Part shown: positions 43,086 to 52,002 of the stretch, piece after piece | Position numbering within the stretch: the first letter of the stretch is position 1 | Layout: the number at the start of each line of letters is the position of its first letter | Origin: Butyricimonas synergistica DSM 23225 | GTDB lineage: Bacteria; Bacteroidota; Bacteroidia; Bacteroidales; Marinifilaceae | Length of the DNA: 64,000 nucleotides | Reading direction: 5' to 3' | Assembly: GCF_000379665.1 (NCBI RefSeq) | Contig: NZ_KB903373.1 | Location: 89,458-153,457, forward strand | Position numbers and translations under genes: made by a program | The notes under the pieces: model-generated | The model's database searches: none | The model's input: only the letters and a program-made list of their open reading frames with translations | What the model was told of the DNA's origin: nothing

Positions 43086-45245
43086 CTATTCTTCGTCGTC
43101 TTTCTCCTCCTGGTAAGCTTTCAGTAGTTCCTCCTGTACTTCTGTGGGTACTTTTTCATAACCGGAGAAGCTCATGTTGAAGGAGGCGCGCCCGCCCGTG
43201 ATGGAACTCAATGCTGTGGAGTAACGTTGCATTTCTTTTAACGGTACTTTCGCCATTAGTTTCTGGAATCCGGCGTCGGCTTCCATGCCCATGATGATGG
43301 CTCTACGGGTTTGGAGGTCACCCATCACGTCGCCCATGTATTCATCGGGTACGAGGACTTCCACGTCGTAGATCGGTTCAAGGATTTTTGGGGCAGCCTG
43401 TTTGAACGCGGCACTGAAGGCGTTACGTCCGGCGAGTTTGAACGAGATTTCGTTTGAATCCACCGGGTGCATCTTGCCGTCGTACACGCTGACACGGATG
43501 TCGCGGGCGTATGACCCGGTAAGCGGACCTTCTTCCATTTTTTCCATGATACCTTTCAGGATGGCTGGCATGAAGCGGGCGTCAATTACGCCACCCACGA
43601 TACAATTGTAGAACACCAGTTTTCCACCCCATGGCAATTCAACCACTTCTGTGTCTTTCACGGAGATTTTGCTGTCGACACCGTTGATTTTGTACATGGT
43701 CGGGGCGGGCATTCCTTCGGTATAGGGTTCGATCACGAGATGTACTTCACCGAATTGCCCAGCACCACCCGATTGTTTCTTGTGGCGATAGTCCGCATAG
43801 GAGTATTTCGTGATGGTTTCACGATACGGTATTCTTGGCGGGTAGAATTCGATTTCCAGTTTATCGTTGTGTTCGATACGCCATTTCATCGTGTTCAGAT
43901 GGAATTCTCCCTGACCGGATATAATCATTTGTTTCAGTTCCTTGGAATATTCCACGAGGAATGTCGGGTCTTCCTGGTGGATGCGTTGCAGCACTTCTGC
44001 CAGTTTTTCTTCATCACTCGTGTTAGCGGCTCTCACGGCTGTCCTGAAGCGAGGGTTCGGGTATTGAATCTGACCGAATTTGTAATGTACGTCTTTCTCG
44101 TTCAGCGTGTCGCCGTTATTCGTGTTTTTCAGTTTCACGGTGGCACCGATGTCCCCTGCCATCATTTCCGTTACTTTGGTACGGTTTTTACCTGCCACGG
44201 CGTATAGCGTGGAGATACGTTCTTTACTGTCGTTGGTGGCGTTATATAGGTCGTCGCCTTCATGTATAGTGCCGGAAGCTACTTTGAAGTAAATTACTTC
44301 TCCCAAGTGGGGTTCCACGGTCGTGTTGAACATATACAGGGAGGTTGCGCCTTTTTCGTCGTAAGGAACTTCTTGTCCGTCTTCCGTGATGGAAGGAGGC
44401 ATACTGCCTGCACTCGGAGCCACGTTGATGACAAATTCCATGAAACGGCGTACGCACATATCTTTTTCTGCCGATACGCAGAACACGGGGAACATATCCC
44501 GTGCGATGAGCCCTTTGCGGATGCCGGCACGCATTTCGTCTTCGGAAAGACTGCCCTTCTCGAAGAATAATTCCATGAGTTGCTCGTCGTTCTCGGCGGC
44601 AGCCTCGATCAGGGCGTTATGTAGTTCGTGTGCTTTTTCTTCTTCTTCTTTCGGGATGGGGAGTACGTCCGGTTTTCCGCCTTCGGGCTTCCATTGGTAC
44701 ATTTCCATCTTCAATACGTCAATTACCCGGTTGAATCCGGTGCCCGGGTTCACGGGATATTGTACTTGTACGACTTTTGAACCGAACGCTGCTTTGGCTT
44801 GTTCCAGCGTGTGATCGAAATTCGCTTTCTCGTGATCTACCTGGTTGATAACGAAAATCAACGGTTTGTTGAGTCGTTTCGCGTGGCGTGCGATGATCTC
44901 GGTTCCTACCTCGACACCTCTAACGGCATTGAGTACCATTATACCCGTGTCGACCACGTTCAGCGCAGAGATAACTCCTCCGACAAAATCGTCTGCACCC
45001 GGGGTGTCTATGAAGTTGAGCTTGTGCTCTTTCCACTCCGTGTATAGTACAGCCGGGAATACTGATGATCCGTATTCCTGTTCTACCGGTCGGTAGTCGG
45101 ATGAAGTGTTTTTTGCACTAATGCTACCTCTGCGCGGGATGACCCCGCCCTCGTACATCATAGATTCCGCCAACGTGGTTTTGCCAGACCCGGCACTACC
45201 CACTAGCGCGATGTTTTTAATTTCGTTAGGTTTATAGGTCTTCAT
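43086..45245 (-). CDS. fusA2: EF-G2-type elongation factor G paralogue lacking the catalytic His
   Basis: 719 residues with all EF-G domains (G, II, III, IV, V). The nucleotide-binding motifs deviate from classical EF-G: Walker A is GSAGSGKT (16-23), the switch I RGIT is YGSS, the G3 motif is DTPGA (80-84) where EF-G has DTPGH with the catalytic His, and G4 is NQVD. In Bacteroides thetaiotaomicron a paralogue (EF-G2) has been shown to translocate without GTP hydrolysis and to matter in carbon limitation and gut colonisation. This gene shows the matching defect. Domain IV (QSGGAGQFGEVHLVIEP) is retained. Confidence 0.9.
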   Translation of the reverse strand: MKTYKPNEIKNIALVGSAGSGKTTLAESMMYEGGVIPRRGSISAKNTSSDYRPVEQEYGSSVFPAVLYTEWKEHKLNFIDTPGADDFVGGVISALNVVDTGIMVLNAVRGVEVGTEIIARHAKRLNKPLIFVINQVDHEKANFDHTLEQAKAAFGSKVVQVQYPVNPGTGFNRVIDVLKMEMYQWKPEGGKPDVLPIPKEEEEKAHELHNALIEAAAENDEQLMELFFEKGSLSEDEMRAGIRKGLIARDMFPVFCVSAEKDMCVRRFMEFVINVAPSAGSMPPSITEDGQEVPYDEKGATSLYMFNTTVEPHLGEVIYFKVASGTIHEGDDLYNATNDSKERISTLYAVAGKNRTKVTEMMAGDIGATVKLKNTNNGDTLNEKDVHYKFGQIQYPNPRFRTAVRAANTSDEEKLAEVLQRIHQEDPTFLVEYSKELKQMIISGQGEFHLNTMKWRIEHNDKLEIEFYPPRIPYRETITKYSYADYRHKKQSGGAGQFGEVHLVIEPYTEGMPAPTMYKINGVDSKISVKDTEVVELPWGGKLVFYNCIVGGVIDARFMPAILKGIMEKMEEGPLTGSYARDIRVSVYDGKMHPVDSNEISFKLAGRNAFSAAFKQAAPKILEPIYDVEVLVPDEYMGDVMGDLQTRRAIIMGMEADAGFQKLMAKVPLKEMQRYSTALSSITGGRASFNMSFSGYEKVPTEVQEELLKAYQEEKDDEE

Positions 45246-45389
45246 TATAATACAGTTTAGTTAATAACGTATATAACTGTTCAAATAATTCGAGGGTTAC
45301 AAATTAGTGAAGATTTTATTAAAAAGCAATAGTAAATGTCATTCTTGCTAAAAATAATTGCCAGCGATGGGAATGGTCTGCTTTTTGTA

Positions 45390-45397
45390 TATATTTG
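45390..45397 (+). promoter_or_regulatory. -7 element (TATATTTG)
   Basis: Exact TAnnTTTG match 25 bases before the ATG of the zinc metallopeptidase gene. No -33 box at the usual spacing. Confidence 0.4.
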
Positions 45398-45422
45398 AAC
45401 TGAATTTTAATTTGAATGATTT

Positions 45423-46112
45423 ATGACAGGAAACGCTTTAATTTGGATTATATTTATTGGGTTTGCAATCTTGAGTTGGTTAATAAGCCGCCAGTTGCAA
45501 GTCCGTTTCAAGAGATATTCGCAAATACCCACGGCTAACGGGATGACCGGGAGGGACGTGGTGGAGAAAATGTTGAGGGATAATGGTGTGCAGGGAGTGA
45601 AGATTGGTAGCGTGGAAGGACAACTGACAGACCATTACAACCCGACGGATAAGACGATTAATTTGAGTCATGAGGTATATTATGGTGCCAATGTGGCAGC
45701 TGCCGCCGTGGCAGCGCACGAGTGCGGTCATGCTTTGCAGCACGCACAGGCTTATAGTATGTTAAAATTACGTTCGTCTTTGGTGCCGGTGGTGAGTTTT
45801 GCTTCCCGGTGGGTGCAATGGATTTTGTTAGGAGGTATTTTATTGGTAAATACGTTCCCTCAATTGCTGTTGGCGGGGATATGTTTGTTTGCCATGACGA
45901 CTTTGTTTAGCTTTATCACATTGCCCGTGGAAATCGACGCCAGCCACAGGGCGTTGGCTTGGTTGCGGAACTCCGGAATCACGACGTACGAGTCACAAGA
46001 GAAAGCCCAAGATGCTCTGAAATGGGCGGCATATACTTACGTGATAGCGGCTCTTGGTTCTTTGGCAACCTTATTATATTATATCATGATTTATATGGGG
46101 AGAAGAGATTAA
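45423..46112 (+). CDS. YugP-family membrane zinc metallopeptidase
   Basis: 229 residues. An N-terminal membrane helix (ALIWIIFIGFAILSWLI), a short soluble stretch, then the zinc motif HECGH at 99-103 (AAHECGHALQH), followed by two further membrane segments and a late EIDASHRALAWL where a third ligand is expected. The family is common but of uncertain role, probably membrane protein quality control. It is monocistronic and convergent with metK. Confidence 0.93.
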   Translation: MTGNALIWIIFIGFAILSWLISRQLQVRFKRYSQIPTANGMTGRDVVEKMLRDNGVQGVKIGSVEGQLTDHYNPTDKTINLSHEVYYGANVAAAAVAAHECGHALQHAQAYSMLKLRSSLVPVVSFASRWVQWILLGGILLVNTFPQLLLAGICLFAMTTLFSFITLPVEIDASHRALAWLRNSGITTYESQEKAQDALKWAAYTYVIAALGSLATLLYYIMIYMGRRD

Positions 46113-46132
46113 AATTTTATTTAATCAGATAT

Positions 46133-46169
46133 AAAAATGGAGGGGAGCAAAATGCTTCCCTCCATTTTT
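46133..46169. terminator. Bidirectional intrinsic terminator
   Basis: A 16-bp stem (AAAAATGGAGGGGAGC / GCTTCCCTCCATTTTT, one wobble) with A/T ends on both sides, placed between the convergent metallopeptidase and metK genes. Confidence 0.88.
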
Positions 46170-46183
46170 TATATTTGGTATCG

Positions 46184-47470
46184 TTACTTGAACGTTTCTT
46201 TGATTTTGTCGACGTAATCGAGTTTTTCCCACGTGAATAGTTCAACTTCTATTTCCTTGGTTGGCCAGTAGTTTGAAGTAAATACTTTCTTCACGGTTTT
46301 TGGGGTACGTCCCATGTGCCCGTAGCTTGCCGTTTCTTGGTAGATTGGGTGGCGGAGTTTCAGGCGTTCCTCGATGGCTTTCGGGCGAAGGTCGAAGATT
46401 TGGGAGATTTTTTCGGCAATGGCGGAATCACTCAAGTTTACTTTCGCTGTGCCGTAGGTGTTCACGAATATTCCCACGGGACGGGCGATGCCGATAGCGT
46501 AGGATACTTGTATCAATATTTCGTCGGCTATTCCTGCCGCAACCATGTTTTTGGCTATGTGGCGGGCTGCGTAAGCGGCAGAACGGTCTACTTTCGAGGG
46601 ATCTTTGCCGGAGAATGCTCCACCCCCGTGTGCGCCTTTGCCCCCGTAGGTATCAACGATGATTTTTCTTCCGGTAAGTCCGGTATCCCCGTGAGGACCG
46701 CCGATCACGAATTTGCCCGTGGGGTTCACGTGCAGGATGAGGTCTTCGTCGAATAGGGCTTGCACGCGTTCGGGAAGCAGGCGTTTCACTCGCGGCAGCA
46801 AAATATTGATGATGTCCCAGCGGATTTGATCCACCATTTGGGCATCCGCCTCGAATTGTGCTTCCGGTGAGGCTTCTTTGGCACGTACGAATTCGTCGTG
46901 TTGCGTGGAGATCACTATCGTGTGGATACGGGCGGGTTTGTTGTCGTCGCCATATTCGATGGTTACCTGTGATTTCGAGTCCGGGCGCAAATAGGTCATT
47001 TCCTGTCCCTCTTTACGGATTTGCGCAAGCTCGAACAATAGCAAGTGTGATAATTCGAGGGCTAACGGCATATAGTTGTCCGTTTCGTTGCAAGCGTAAC
47101 CGAACATCATGCCTTGATCTCCGGCTCCCTGTTCCATGGGGTCTTCACGAACCACGCCCCGGTTGATGTCGGGGGATTGTTCATGGATGGCGCTAAACAC
47201 GCCGCAACTGTTACCGTCGAACATATATTCGCTCTTGGTGTAACCGATGCGGTTGATGACGTCACGGGCGATTTGTTGCACGTCGACGTAGGTTTTTGTC
47301 TTGATTTCTCCCGCGATGACGGTTTGCCCGGTGGTTACCAGCGTTTCGCAGGCAACTTTGGCGTCCGGGTCGAACGCGATGATTTTGTCTAGTACGGCAT
47401 CCGAAATTTGGTCTGCCACTTTGTCCGGATGTCCTTCCGATACGGATTCAGATGTAAATAAGTATCCCAT
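46184..47470 (-). CDS. metK: S-adenosylmethionine synthetase
   Basis: 428 residues. Key motifs: the N-terminal [32 protein letters not shown], and [20 protein letters not shown] with [20 protein letters not shown]. It makes S-adenosylmethionine from methionine and ATP. The start codon is preceded at six bases by a four-copy ATTGAAA array, and further upstream by a candidate SAM-II-like riboswitch, so expression is probably regulated by its product. Confidence 0.98.
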   Translation of the reverse strand: MGYLFTSESVSEGHPDKVADQISDAVLDKIIAFDPDAKVACETLVTTGQTVIAGEIKTKTYVDVQQIARDVINRIGYTKSEYMFDGNSCGVFSAIHEQSPDINRGVVREDPMEQGAGDQGMMFGYACNETDNYMPLALELSHLLLFELAQIRKEGQEMTYLRPDSKSQVTIEYGDDNKPARIHTIVISTQHDEFVRAKEASPEAQFEADAQMVDQIRWDIINILLPRVKRLLPERVQALFDEDLILHVNPTGKFVIGGPHGDTGLTGRKIIVDTYGGKGAHGGGAFSGKDPSKVDRSAAYAARHIAKNMVAAGIADEILIQVSYAIGIARPVGIFVNTYGTAKVNLSDSAIAEKISQIFDLRPKAIEERLKLRHPIYQETASYGHMGRTPKTVKKVFTSNYWPTKEIEVELFTWEKLDYVDKIKETFK

Positions 47471-47476
47471 AAATTA

Positions 47477-47504
47477 ATTGAAAATTGAAAATTGAAAATT
47501 GAAA
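47477..47504 (-). repeat. Four tandem copies of ATTGAAA (TTTCAAT in the mRNA) before metK
   Basis: Four perfect 7-base units lie in the metK leader, six bases before the ATG. A second array with the same unit lies at the same distance before the ABC-F gene (53646-53673). In the same leader the segment 47510-47525 forms a small ATTGAA/TTCAAT hairpin, whose ATTGAA arm could also pair with array units. Confidence 0.9.
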
Positions 47505-47591
47505 ATGTAATTGAACAAATTCAATAGTCAATGATTAATTAATATTACAGGAAAGTACATGGATGGTTGAATTCAGAATTATACTGCGGTT

Positions 47592-47640
47592 TAGCACTTT
47601 TTTTCCGTGGTTGCAATCAGCCAAATCTTTCCACTTTTGT
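47592..47640 (-). promoter_or_regulatory. Candidate SAM-II-class riboswitch in the metK leader
   Basis: On the minus strand: GTGG stem (47634-47631), then AAAGATTTGGCTGATTGCAA, the closing CCAC (47610-47607), then an A-rich linker and GTGCTAAACC. This reproduces the SAM-II core order P1 - GATTT...ATTGCAA - P1' - A-rich - GCTAAA. The loop GG and the tail CC after GCTAAA could form the pseudoknot pairing. It begins about ten bases after the promoter -7 box and lies upstream of metK. SAM-II RNAs are known mainly from proteobacteria and some Bacteroidota. Confidence 0.65.
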
Positions 47641-47646
47641 CGGGTG

Positions 47647-47654
47647 CAAAGGTA
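47647..47654 (-). promoter_or_regulatory. -7 element of metK (TACCTTTG on minus)
   Basis: Exact consensus match. Transcription would begin near 47640, right at the candidate riboswitch, leaving a leader of about 170 bases. Confidence 0.5.
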
Positions 47655-47720
47655 ATTATTTTCTCTATGAAATGAAACATTCAAAGAGGAAATGAGTATT
47701 TTTACTGAAAATGAACAGTT

Positions 47721-48641
47721 ATGAAACACGAACATTCACACGAAGGACATTCACATTCAGGTCATAATCACTCCCACGGGGAAAGTACGACGAATTTAGG
47801 GATTGCTTTTTTCTTGAATCTGGGATTTGCGATTATTGAGATTATAGGTGGGTTGTGGACAAATTCGGTGGCAATTATATCGGATGCCGTGCATGATTTC
47901 GGCGATGCATTTTCTATCGGGGTGTCTTTTTTTCTGGAACGCTTTTCGGAGAAGAAGAGAACCCGGACGTTTACTTACGGGTACAAGCGATTTTCGACTT
48001 TGGGAGCGTTGATTAATTCGATCGTGTTGTTGGTGGGGTCTATTTTTGTTTTCATGGAAACGATACCCCGGTTGTTTCATCCCGCCGAGGTGAATTATTC
48101 GGGTATGATGTGGCTGGCTATTGCCGGGTTGGCGGTGAATGGTTTCGCGGCGTTGCGGCTGATGAAAGGGAATTCTATTAGCCAGCGTGCCGTGATGTTG
48201 CATTTGCTGGAAGATGTGCTGGGGTGGTTGGCGGTGCTGATCGGTAGCATGATTATTCGTTACACGGGATGGTATTTTATCGATCCGCTGCTATCCGTGT
48301 GTATCGGTATTTTTATCTTGACGAACGTGTGTCGCAACCTGTACGCTATTTTCCGAATTCTTTTGCAGGCAGCGCCGGAACATATGCCGGAAGATAAAGT
48401 GAAAATAGTATTGCAAGAAGTGCCGGGAGTGAAAGAAGTACATGATTTGCACGTGTGGACGCTGGATGGGGAGAAGAATATCGCGTCGGCTCACCTGATC
48501 GTGGCGGATGATATTTCACGGGACGGGATGATTCGGGTAAAACATGATGCGGTGGATCGATTGAAAGATATTGGAATTGACCATTTGACCGTGGAAATCG
48601 AGTATGAATCCGAAGGATGTTACAGTTGTCCCGTGGAATGA
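47721..48641 (+). CDS. Cation diffusion facilitator (zinc/divalent metal exporter)
   Basis: 306 residues. The N-terminal 20 residues are His-rich (HEHSHEGHSHSGHNHSHGES), a cytoplasmic metal-collecting tail. Six membrane helices follow. The transport-site HxxxD motifs are HDFGD in helix 2 and HLLED in helix 5, the HD/HD pattern typical of zinc-selective CDF transporters. The C-terminal cytoplasmic ferredoxin-like domain (VPGVKEVHDLHVWTLDGEKN) completes the fold. It is divergent from metK. Confidence 0.95.
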   Translation: MKHEHSHEGHSHSGHNHSHGESTTNLGIAFFLNLGFAIIEIIGGLWTNSVAIISDAVHDFGDAFSIGVSFFLERFSEKKRTRTFTYGYKRFSTLGALINSIVLLVGSIFVFMETIPRLFHPAEVNYSGMMWLAIAGLAVNGFAALRLMKGNSISQRAVMLHLLEDVLGWLAVLIGSMIIRYTGWYFIDPLLSVCIGIFILTNVCRNLYAIFRILLQAAPEHMPEDKVKIVLQEVPGVKEVHDLHVWTLDGEKNIASAHLIVADDISRDGMIRVKHDAVDRLKDIGIDHLTVEIEYESEGCYSCPVE

Positions 48642-48761
48642 CAGACCGGGACATACAAATGAAAGTTTTTGTGATAGAGTGATTAATATGTGTATGGGTG
48701 TGTAAGAAAAATATTTTTCATTTTCTCGCATACTTACGCAAATATTTTAGAAAGTATTTCA

Positions 48762-48769
48762 TATATTTG
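48762..48769 (+). promoter_or_regulatory. -7 element of the ROK regulator gene (TATATTTG)
   Basis: Exact TAnnTTTG match 40 bases before ATG 48809. It lies after a 160-base AT-rich gap with no visible gene. Confidence 0.4.
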
Positions 48770-48808
48770 TGATGTCAATAATGATGATTTCTTTTGATAG
48801 ATGAAGTT

Positions 48809-49993
48809 ATGAATGACTCGAACATGGTAAATAAAGGTTCATTGCCGGGATTGAAAGAGAAACGGTACTTGCAAAAGAAGGCTATTATAGGCTTTCTTTA
48901 CAGGATGGGCGAGTTGTCGAAACCGGAAATCTGTCGTTTGACGAACGTGACGACTCCCACGGTGAGCCGGATGATCGAGGAATTGATCGAGGAAGGGTGG
49001 GTAATTGACCGGGGATGCGGAAATTCTATCGGGGGAAAGCGTCCTCGTGTTTTTTCGTTGAATCCCGATGCGGCTTATATATTGGGAGTGGATGTCGGGC
49101 GTGAATTCTTGCGGATAGCGATATTCAATTTACAGAACGAGCCTATCGAGGGCATCTTGGAGTACCCGTCTATCTTGGAGAAACAAGATGACAATGCTAC
49201 AATAAAGTACATAAAAGAGAGAATCGATGAGACAATCGAGAGGTTGGGCGTAAACCGTGCGAAAATTAAAATGTGCGGCGTGGCTCTTCCGGGATTGATT
49301 GACCGGGAGGGGAATACCTATACTTATTTGACTTATGAACGCCCGGGTGTGAAGGCTATTTTGGAAGAAACGCTGGGAATACCCGTGTTTATCGATAACG
49401 ACTCGAACGTGATGGCAATGGCTGAACATACTTTCGGGGTGGCTAAAGATATAAACAATGTACTGTGTATTAGCGTAAACGAATGCATCGGTTTGGGAAT
49501 GATATTGAACTCCAAACTGTATCGCGGGGGAAGCGGAATGGCGGGGGAATTCGGGCATATCCGTATATCCGGGCTGAATGCACCTTGCCATTGCGGGAAG
49601 ATCGGATGTCTGGAAACGGTGTCTTCCGGTCGGGCGATCGAGAAAGTGGCGGGAAGGTCGTTGGCGTCCGTCATTCAATCTGCCCGGAAAGATGATATTT
49701 CCGCTATCGAGTTGTTGCACCAGGCGGGGGAGAAGCTGGGAGAAGGTATCTCCACGATGATCCATTTGTTCAACCCGGATATGGTGGTGATCGGCGGGGA
49801 GGTCGTGGAAGCGGGTGACTTGCTGATCGTTCCCGTGCAACAGGCGATTAATAAATACGCTTTAGCCCGAATGAGGAATCATTGCGAACTGGTGATGAGT
49901 AACCTAGGAGGTTATTCGGCGATACTGGGAACGTTGATGATTGTTATGGAACATTTGTATGATGATTCAGAAAGTGTTTATTCACTTTATTAA
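48809..49993 (+). CDS. ROK-family transcriptional regulator, NagC-like
   Basis: 394 residues from ATG 48809; a TTG at 48794 is in frame but weaker. The N-terminal winged helix-turn-helix (LSKPEICRLTNVTTPTVSRM) binds DNA. The ROK domain has ATP/sugar-kinase-like motifs (LGVDVGREFLRIAI, VALPGLIDREG, GMAGEFGHIRIS) and the zinc motif CHCGKIGCLET. The gene lies 24 bases before nagB, so it probably senses an amino-sugar phosphate and controls that operon. The effector is inferred. Confidence 0.9.
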   Translation: MNDSNMVNKGSLPGLKEKRYLQKKAIIGFLYRMGELSKPEICRLTNVTTPTVSRMIEELIEEGWVIDRGCGNSIGGKRPRVFSLNPDAAYILGVDVGREFLRIAIFNLQNEPIEGILEYPSILEKQDDNATIKYIKERIDETIERLGVNRAKIKMCGVALPGLIDREGNTYTYLTYERPGVKAILEETLGIPVFIDNDSNVMAMAEHTFGVAKDINNVLCISVNECIGLGMILNSKLYRGGSGMAGEFGHIRISGLNAPCHCGKIGCLETVSSGRAIEKVAGRSLASVIQSARKDDISAIELLHQAGEKLGEGISTMIHLFNPDMVVIGGEVVEAGDLLIVPVQQAINKYALARMRNHCELVMSNLGGYSAILGTLMIVMEHLYDDSESVYSLY

Positions 49994-50004
49994 CTGGTAT
50001 ATAA

Positions 50005-50010
50005 AAGGAG
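50005..50010 (+). promoter_or_regulatory. Strong Shine-Dalgarno (AAGGAG) for nagB
   Basis: AAGGAG ends seven bases before the nagB ATG. Most genes here have no such motif, which is usual for Bacteroidota, so this site is unusual. Confidence 0.7.
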
Positions 50011-50017
50011 AAACAAT

Positions 50018-51946
50018 ATGGTGATTACAAAAAACTACATCGCGAAAGGGGAAGGGGCTGACAGGTTCGAGAAGATACCTGTTCAGATCTATGAAACGGC
50101 GGACGAGGCGGTGAAAGCCGTCGCCCGGGAAATTGTGGATTTGGTGCAAACCAGAGCTGCCAGCAGTGAGAAGTGTGTACTGGGTTTGGCGACGGGAGTT
50201 TCCCCGATCAAGCTATACCAGGAACTCGTGAGGATGCACCGGGAGGAAGGGGTGTCTTTCCGCAACGTGGTGACGTTCAACTTGGACGAGTATCTGCCGA
50301 TGCCGAAGGAATCGGAGCAGAGTTACCACTATTTTATGCATCACCATTTGTTTGATCATATAGATATAGATCCTAAAAATATTCATATACCCGACGGGAC
50401 GCTGGAAGGCGATGAGGAGATCGAGAAGTTCTGCGAGGATTACGAGAAGGCGATAGAGGCGGAGGGTGGAATTGATCTTCAAGTGTTGGGAATCGGTCGG
50501 ACAGGACACATCGGTTTTAACGAACCGGGGTCTTTTATCACATCTGCCACGAGAAAGGTTTATTTGAACGACTTGACGATCAAGGATGCGATTAAGGATT
50601 TCGGGAGCCGGAATCTGGTGCCGACAAAAGCGATTACCATGGGAGTGGGGACGATCATGAAGGCAAGGCGGGTGATCCTGTTGGCCTGGGGAGAGAAGAA
50701 AGCCTCTATTATCAAAGCTACTGTCGAGGGACGGGCGTCGGACTCTGTGCCGGCAACCTTCTTGCAGATGCACCCGAATGTGCAATTCGTGATTGACGAG
50801 AGTGCGGCAACCGAGCTGACAAGAGCGGATTACCCGTGGCTGGTGAGTAAGGTGGATTGGGATAAGAAACTGATACGTAAGGCGGTTTTGCGTTTGTGTC
50901 AGAAATTGAATAAACCGATATTGAAAGTCGAGGATAAAGATTACCAGGAGAATGGTTTGAATGATCTGATCGAAATGTTCGGTTCGGCAAATAAGGTGAA
51001 TATCGAGGTGTTCAACGATATGCAGCACACGATTTCCGGGTGGCCTGGAGGAAAACCGAATGCCGATGACTCTACCCGACCGGAAAGGGCGAATCCTTAC
51101 CCGAAGCGGGTGTTGATTTTCAGTCCCCATCCGGATGATGACGTGATCTCCATGGGCGGTACGGAAGCCCGTTTGGTGGAACAGGGGCACGAGGTGCACG
51201 TGGCTTACCAGACGTCGGGAAGTATTGCCGTGTTTGACGATTATCTTTACCAGATGATAGATGTTGCCGATATGTTTTCTCGTAACTCGGGAGTGGAGAA
51301 CGCGGGCTTTAAAAGGTTGAAGGAGGAAATCCTCCACCGGAAACCGGAGGAGAACGAGTCGTGGGAGATCTTATCGTACAAGGCGGCGTTGCGTTCGGCA
51401 GAAGCCTTGTCTGCTTGTCGGTTTATGGGTATTCCGGAAGAGAGAGTGCATTTCTTGAATATGCCTTTTTACGAAACAGGGTCGGTGAAAAAGAAAACAC
51501 TGGAAAAGAAAGATATTGATATTATCGTGAAGTTGTTGCGTGAGATAAAACCTCACCAGATATATGCTGCCGGGGACTTGGCAGACCCACACGGGACACA
51601 TGCCGTTTGCCTGGAGGCGATCATGCAGGCATTTGATGTCGTGTGTAAGGATGATTGGTTCAAGGATTGTTACGTGTGGTTGTACCGCGGGGCATGGCAG
51701 GAATGGGAAGTGGAGAAAGTGGATATGGCAGTGCCAGTGAGCCCATCAGAACTGATGATTAAGCGGGAAGCTATTTACAGGCATGGTTCTCAGAATAACG
51801 GTCCGGCATACCCGGGTGAAGATGCCCGGGAGTTTTGGCAGCGGGCGGAAGACCGTAATCGTAATACTGCGGATCTGTATAACAAGATCGGAATGGCGGA
51901 ATACGAGGCGATGGAGGTCTTCGTACGCTACGAGCATGAAAAATAA
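50018..51946 (+). CDS. nagB: Glucosamine-6-phosphate deaminase fused to a PIG-L/LmbE-type domain
   Basis: 642 residues. Residues 1-265 are NagB, with the catalytic FNLDEYLPM, GIGRTGHIGFNEPGS and AITMGVGTIMKARR. From about residue 365 a PIG-L/LmbE deacetylase-like domain begins (FSPHPDDDVISMGGT), with the HPDDD metal motif and a later DPHGTHAVC. This fusion is a well-known Bacteroidota architecture. NagB isomerises and deaminates GlcN-6-P to fructose-6-P; the C-terminal domain may remove N-acetyl groups, but its substrate is unproven. It is preceded by the ROK regulator gene. Confidence 0.95.
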   Translation: MVITKNYIAKGEGADRFEKIPVQIYETADEAVKAVAREIVDLVQTRAASSEKCVLGLATGVSPIKLYQELVRMHREEGVSFRNVVTFNLDEYLPMPKESEQSYHYFMHHHLFDHIDIDPKNIHIPDGTLEGDEEIEKFCEDYEKAIEAEGGIDLQVLGIGRTGHIGFNEPGSFITSATRKVYLNDLTIKDAIKDFGSRNLVPTKAITMGVGTIMKARRVILLAWGEKKASIIKATVEGRASDSVPATFLQMHPNVQFVIDESAATELTRADYPWLVSKVDWDKKLIRKAVLRLCQKLNKPILKVEDKDYQENGLNDLIEMFGSANKVNIEVFNDMQHTISGWPGGKPNADDSTRPERANPYPKRVLIFSPHPDDDVISMGGTEARLVEQGHEVHVAYQTSGSIAVFDDYLYQMIDVADMFSRNSGVENAGFKRLKEEILHRKPEENESWEILSYKAALRSAEALSACRFMGIPEERVHFLNMPFYETGSVKKKTLEKKDIDIIVKLLREIKPHQIYAAGDLADPHGTHAVCLEAIMQAFDVVCKDDWFKDCYVWLYRGAWQEWEVEKVDMAVPVSPSELMIKREAIYRHGSQNNGPAYPGEDAREFWQRAEDRNRNTADLYNKIGMAEYEAMEVFVRYEHEK

Positions 51947-51970
51947 TATGTTGTGTTTTATATTTTTTTG

Positions 51971-52000
51971 CGGGAACGGGGTCTTACGGGATCCCGTTTC
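51971..52000. terminator. Hairpin between nagB and the ABC-F gene
   Basis: AACGGG (51975-51980) pairs with CCCGTT (51993-51998), followed on the plus strand by TCTTTTAT. It lies between convergent genes and probably ends the nagB transcript. Confidence 0.6.
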
Positions 52001-52002
52001 TT

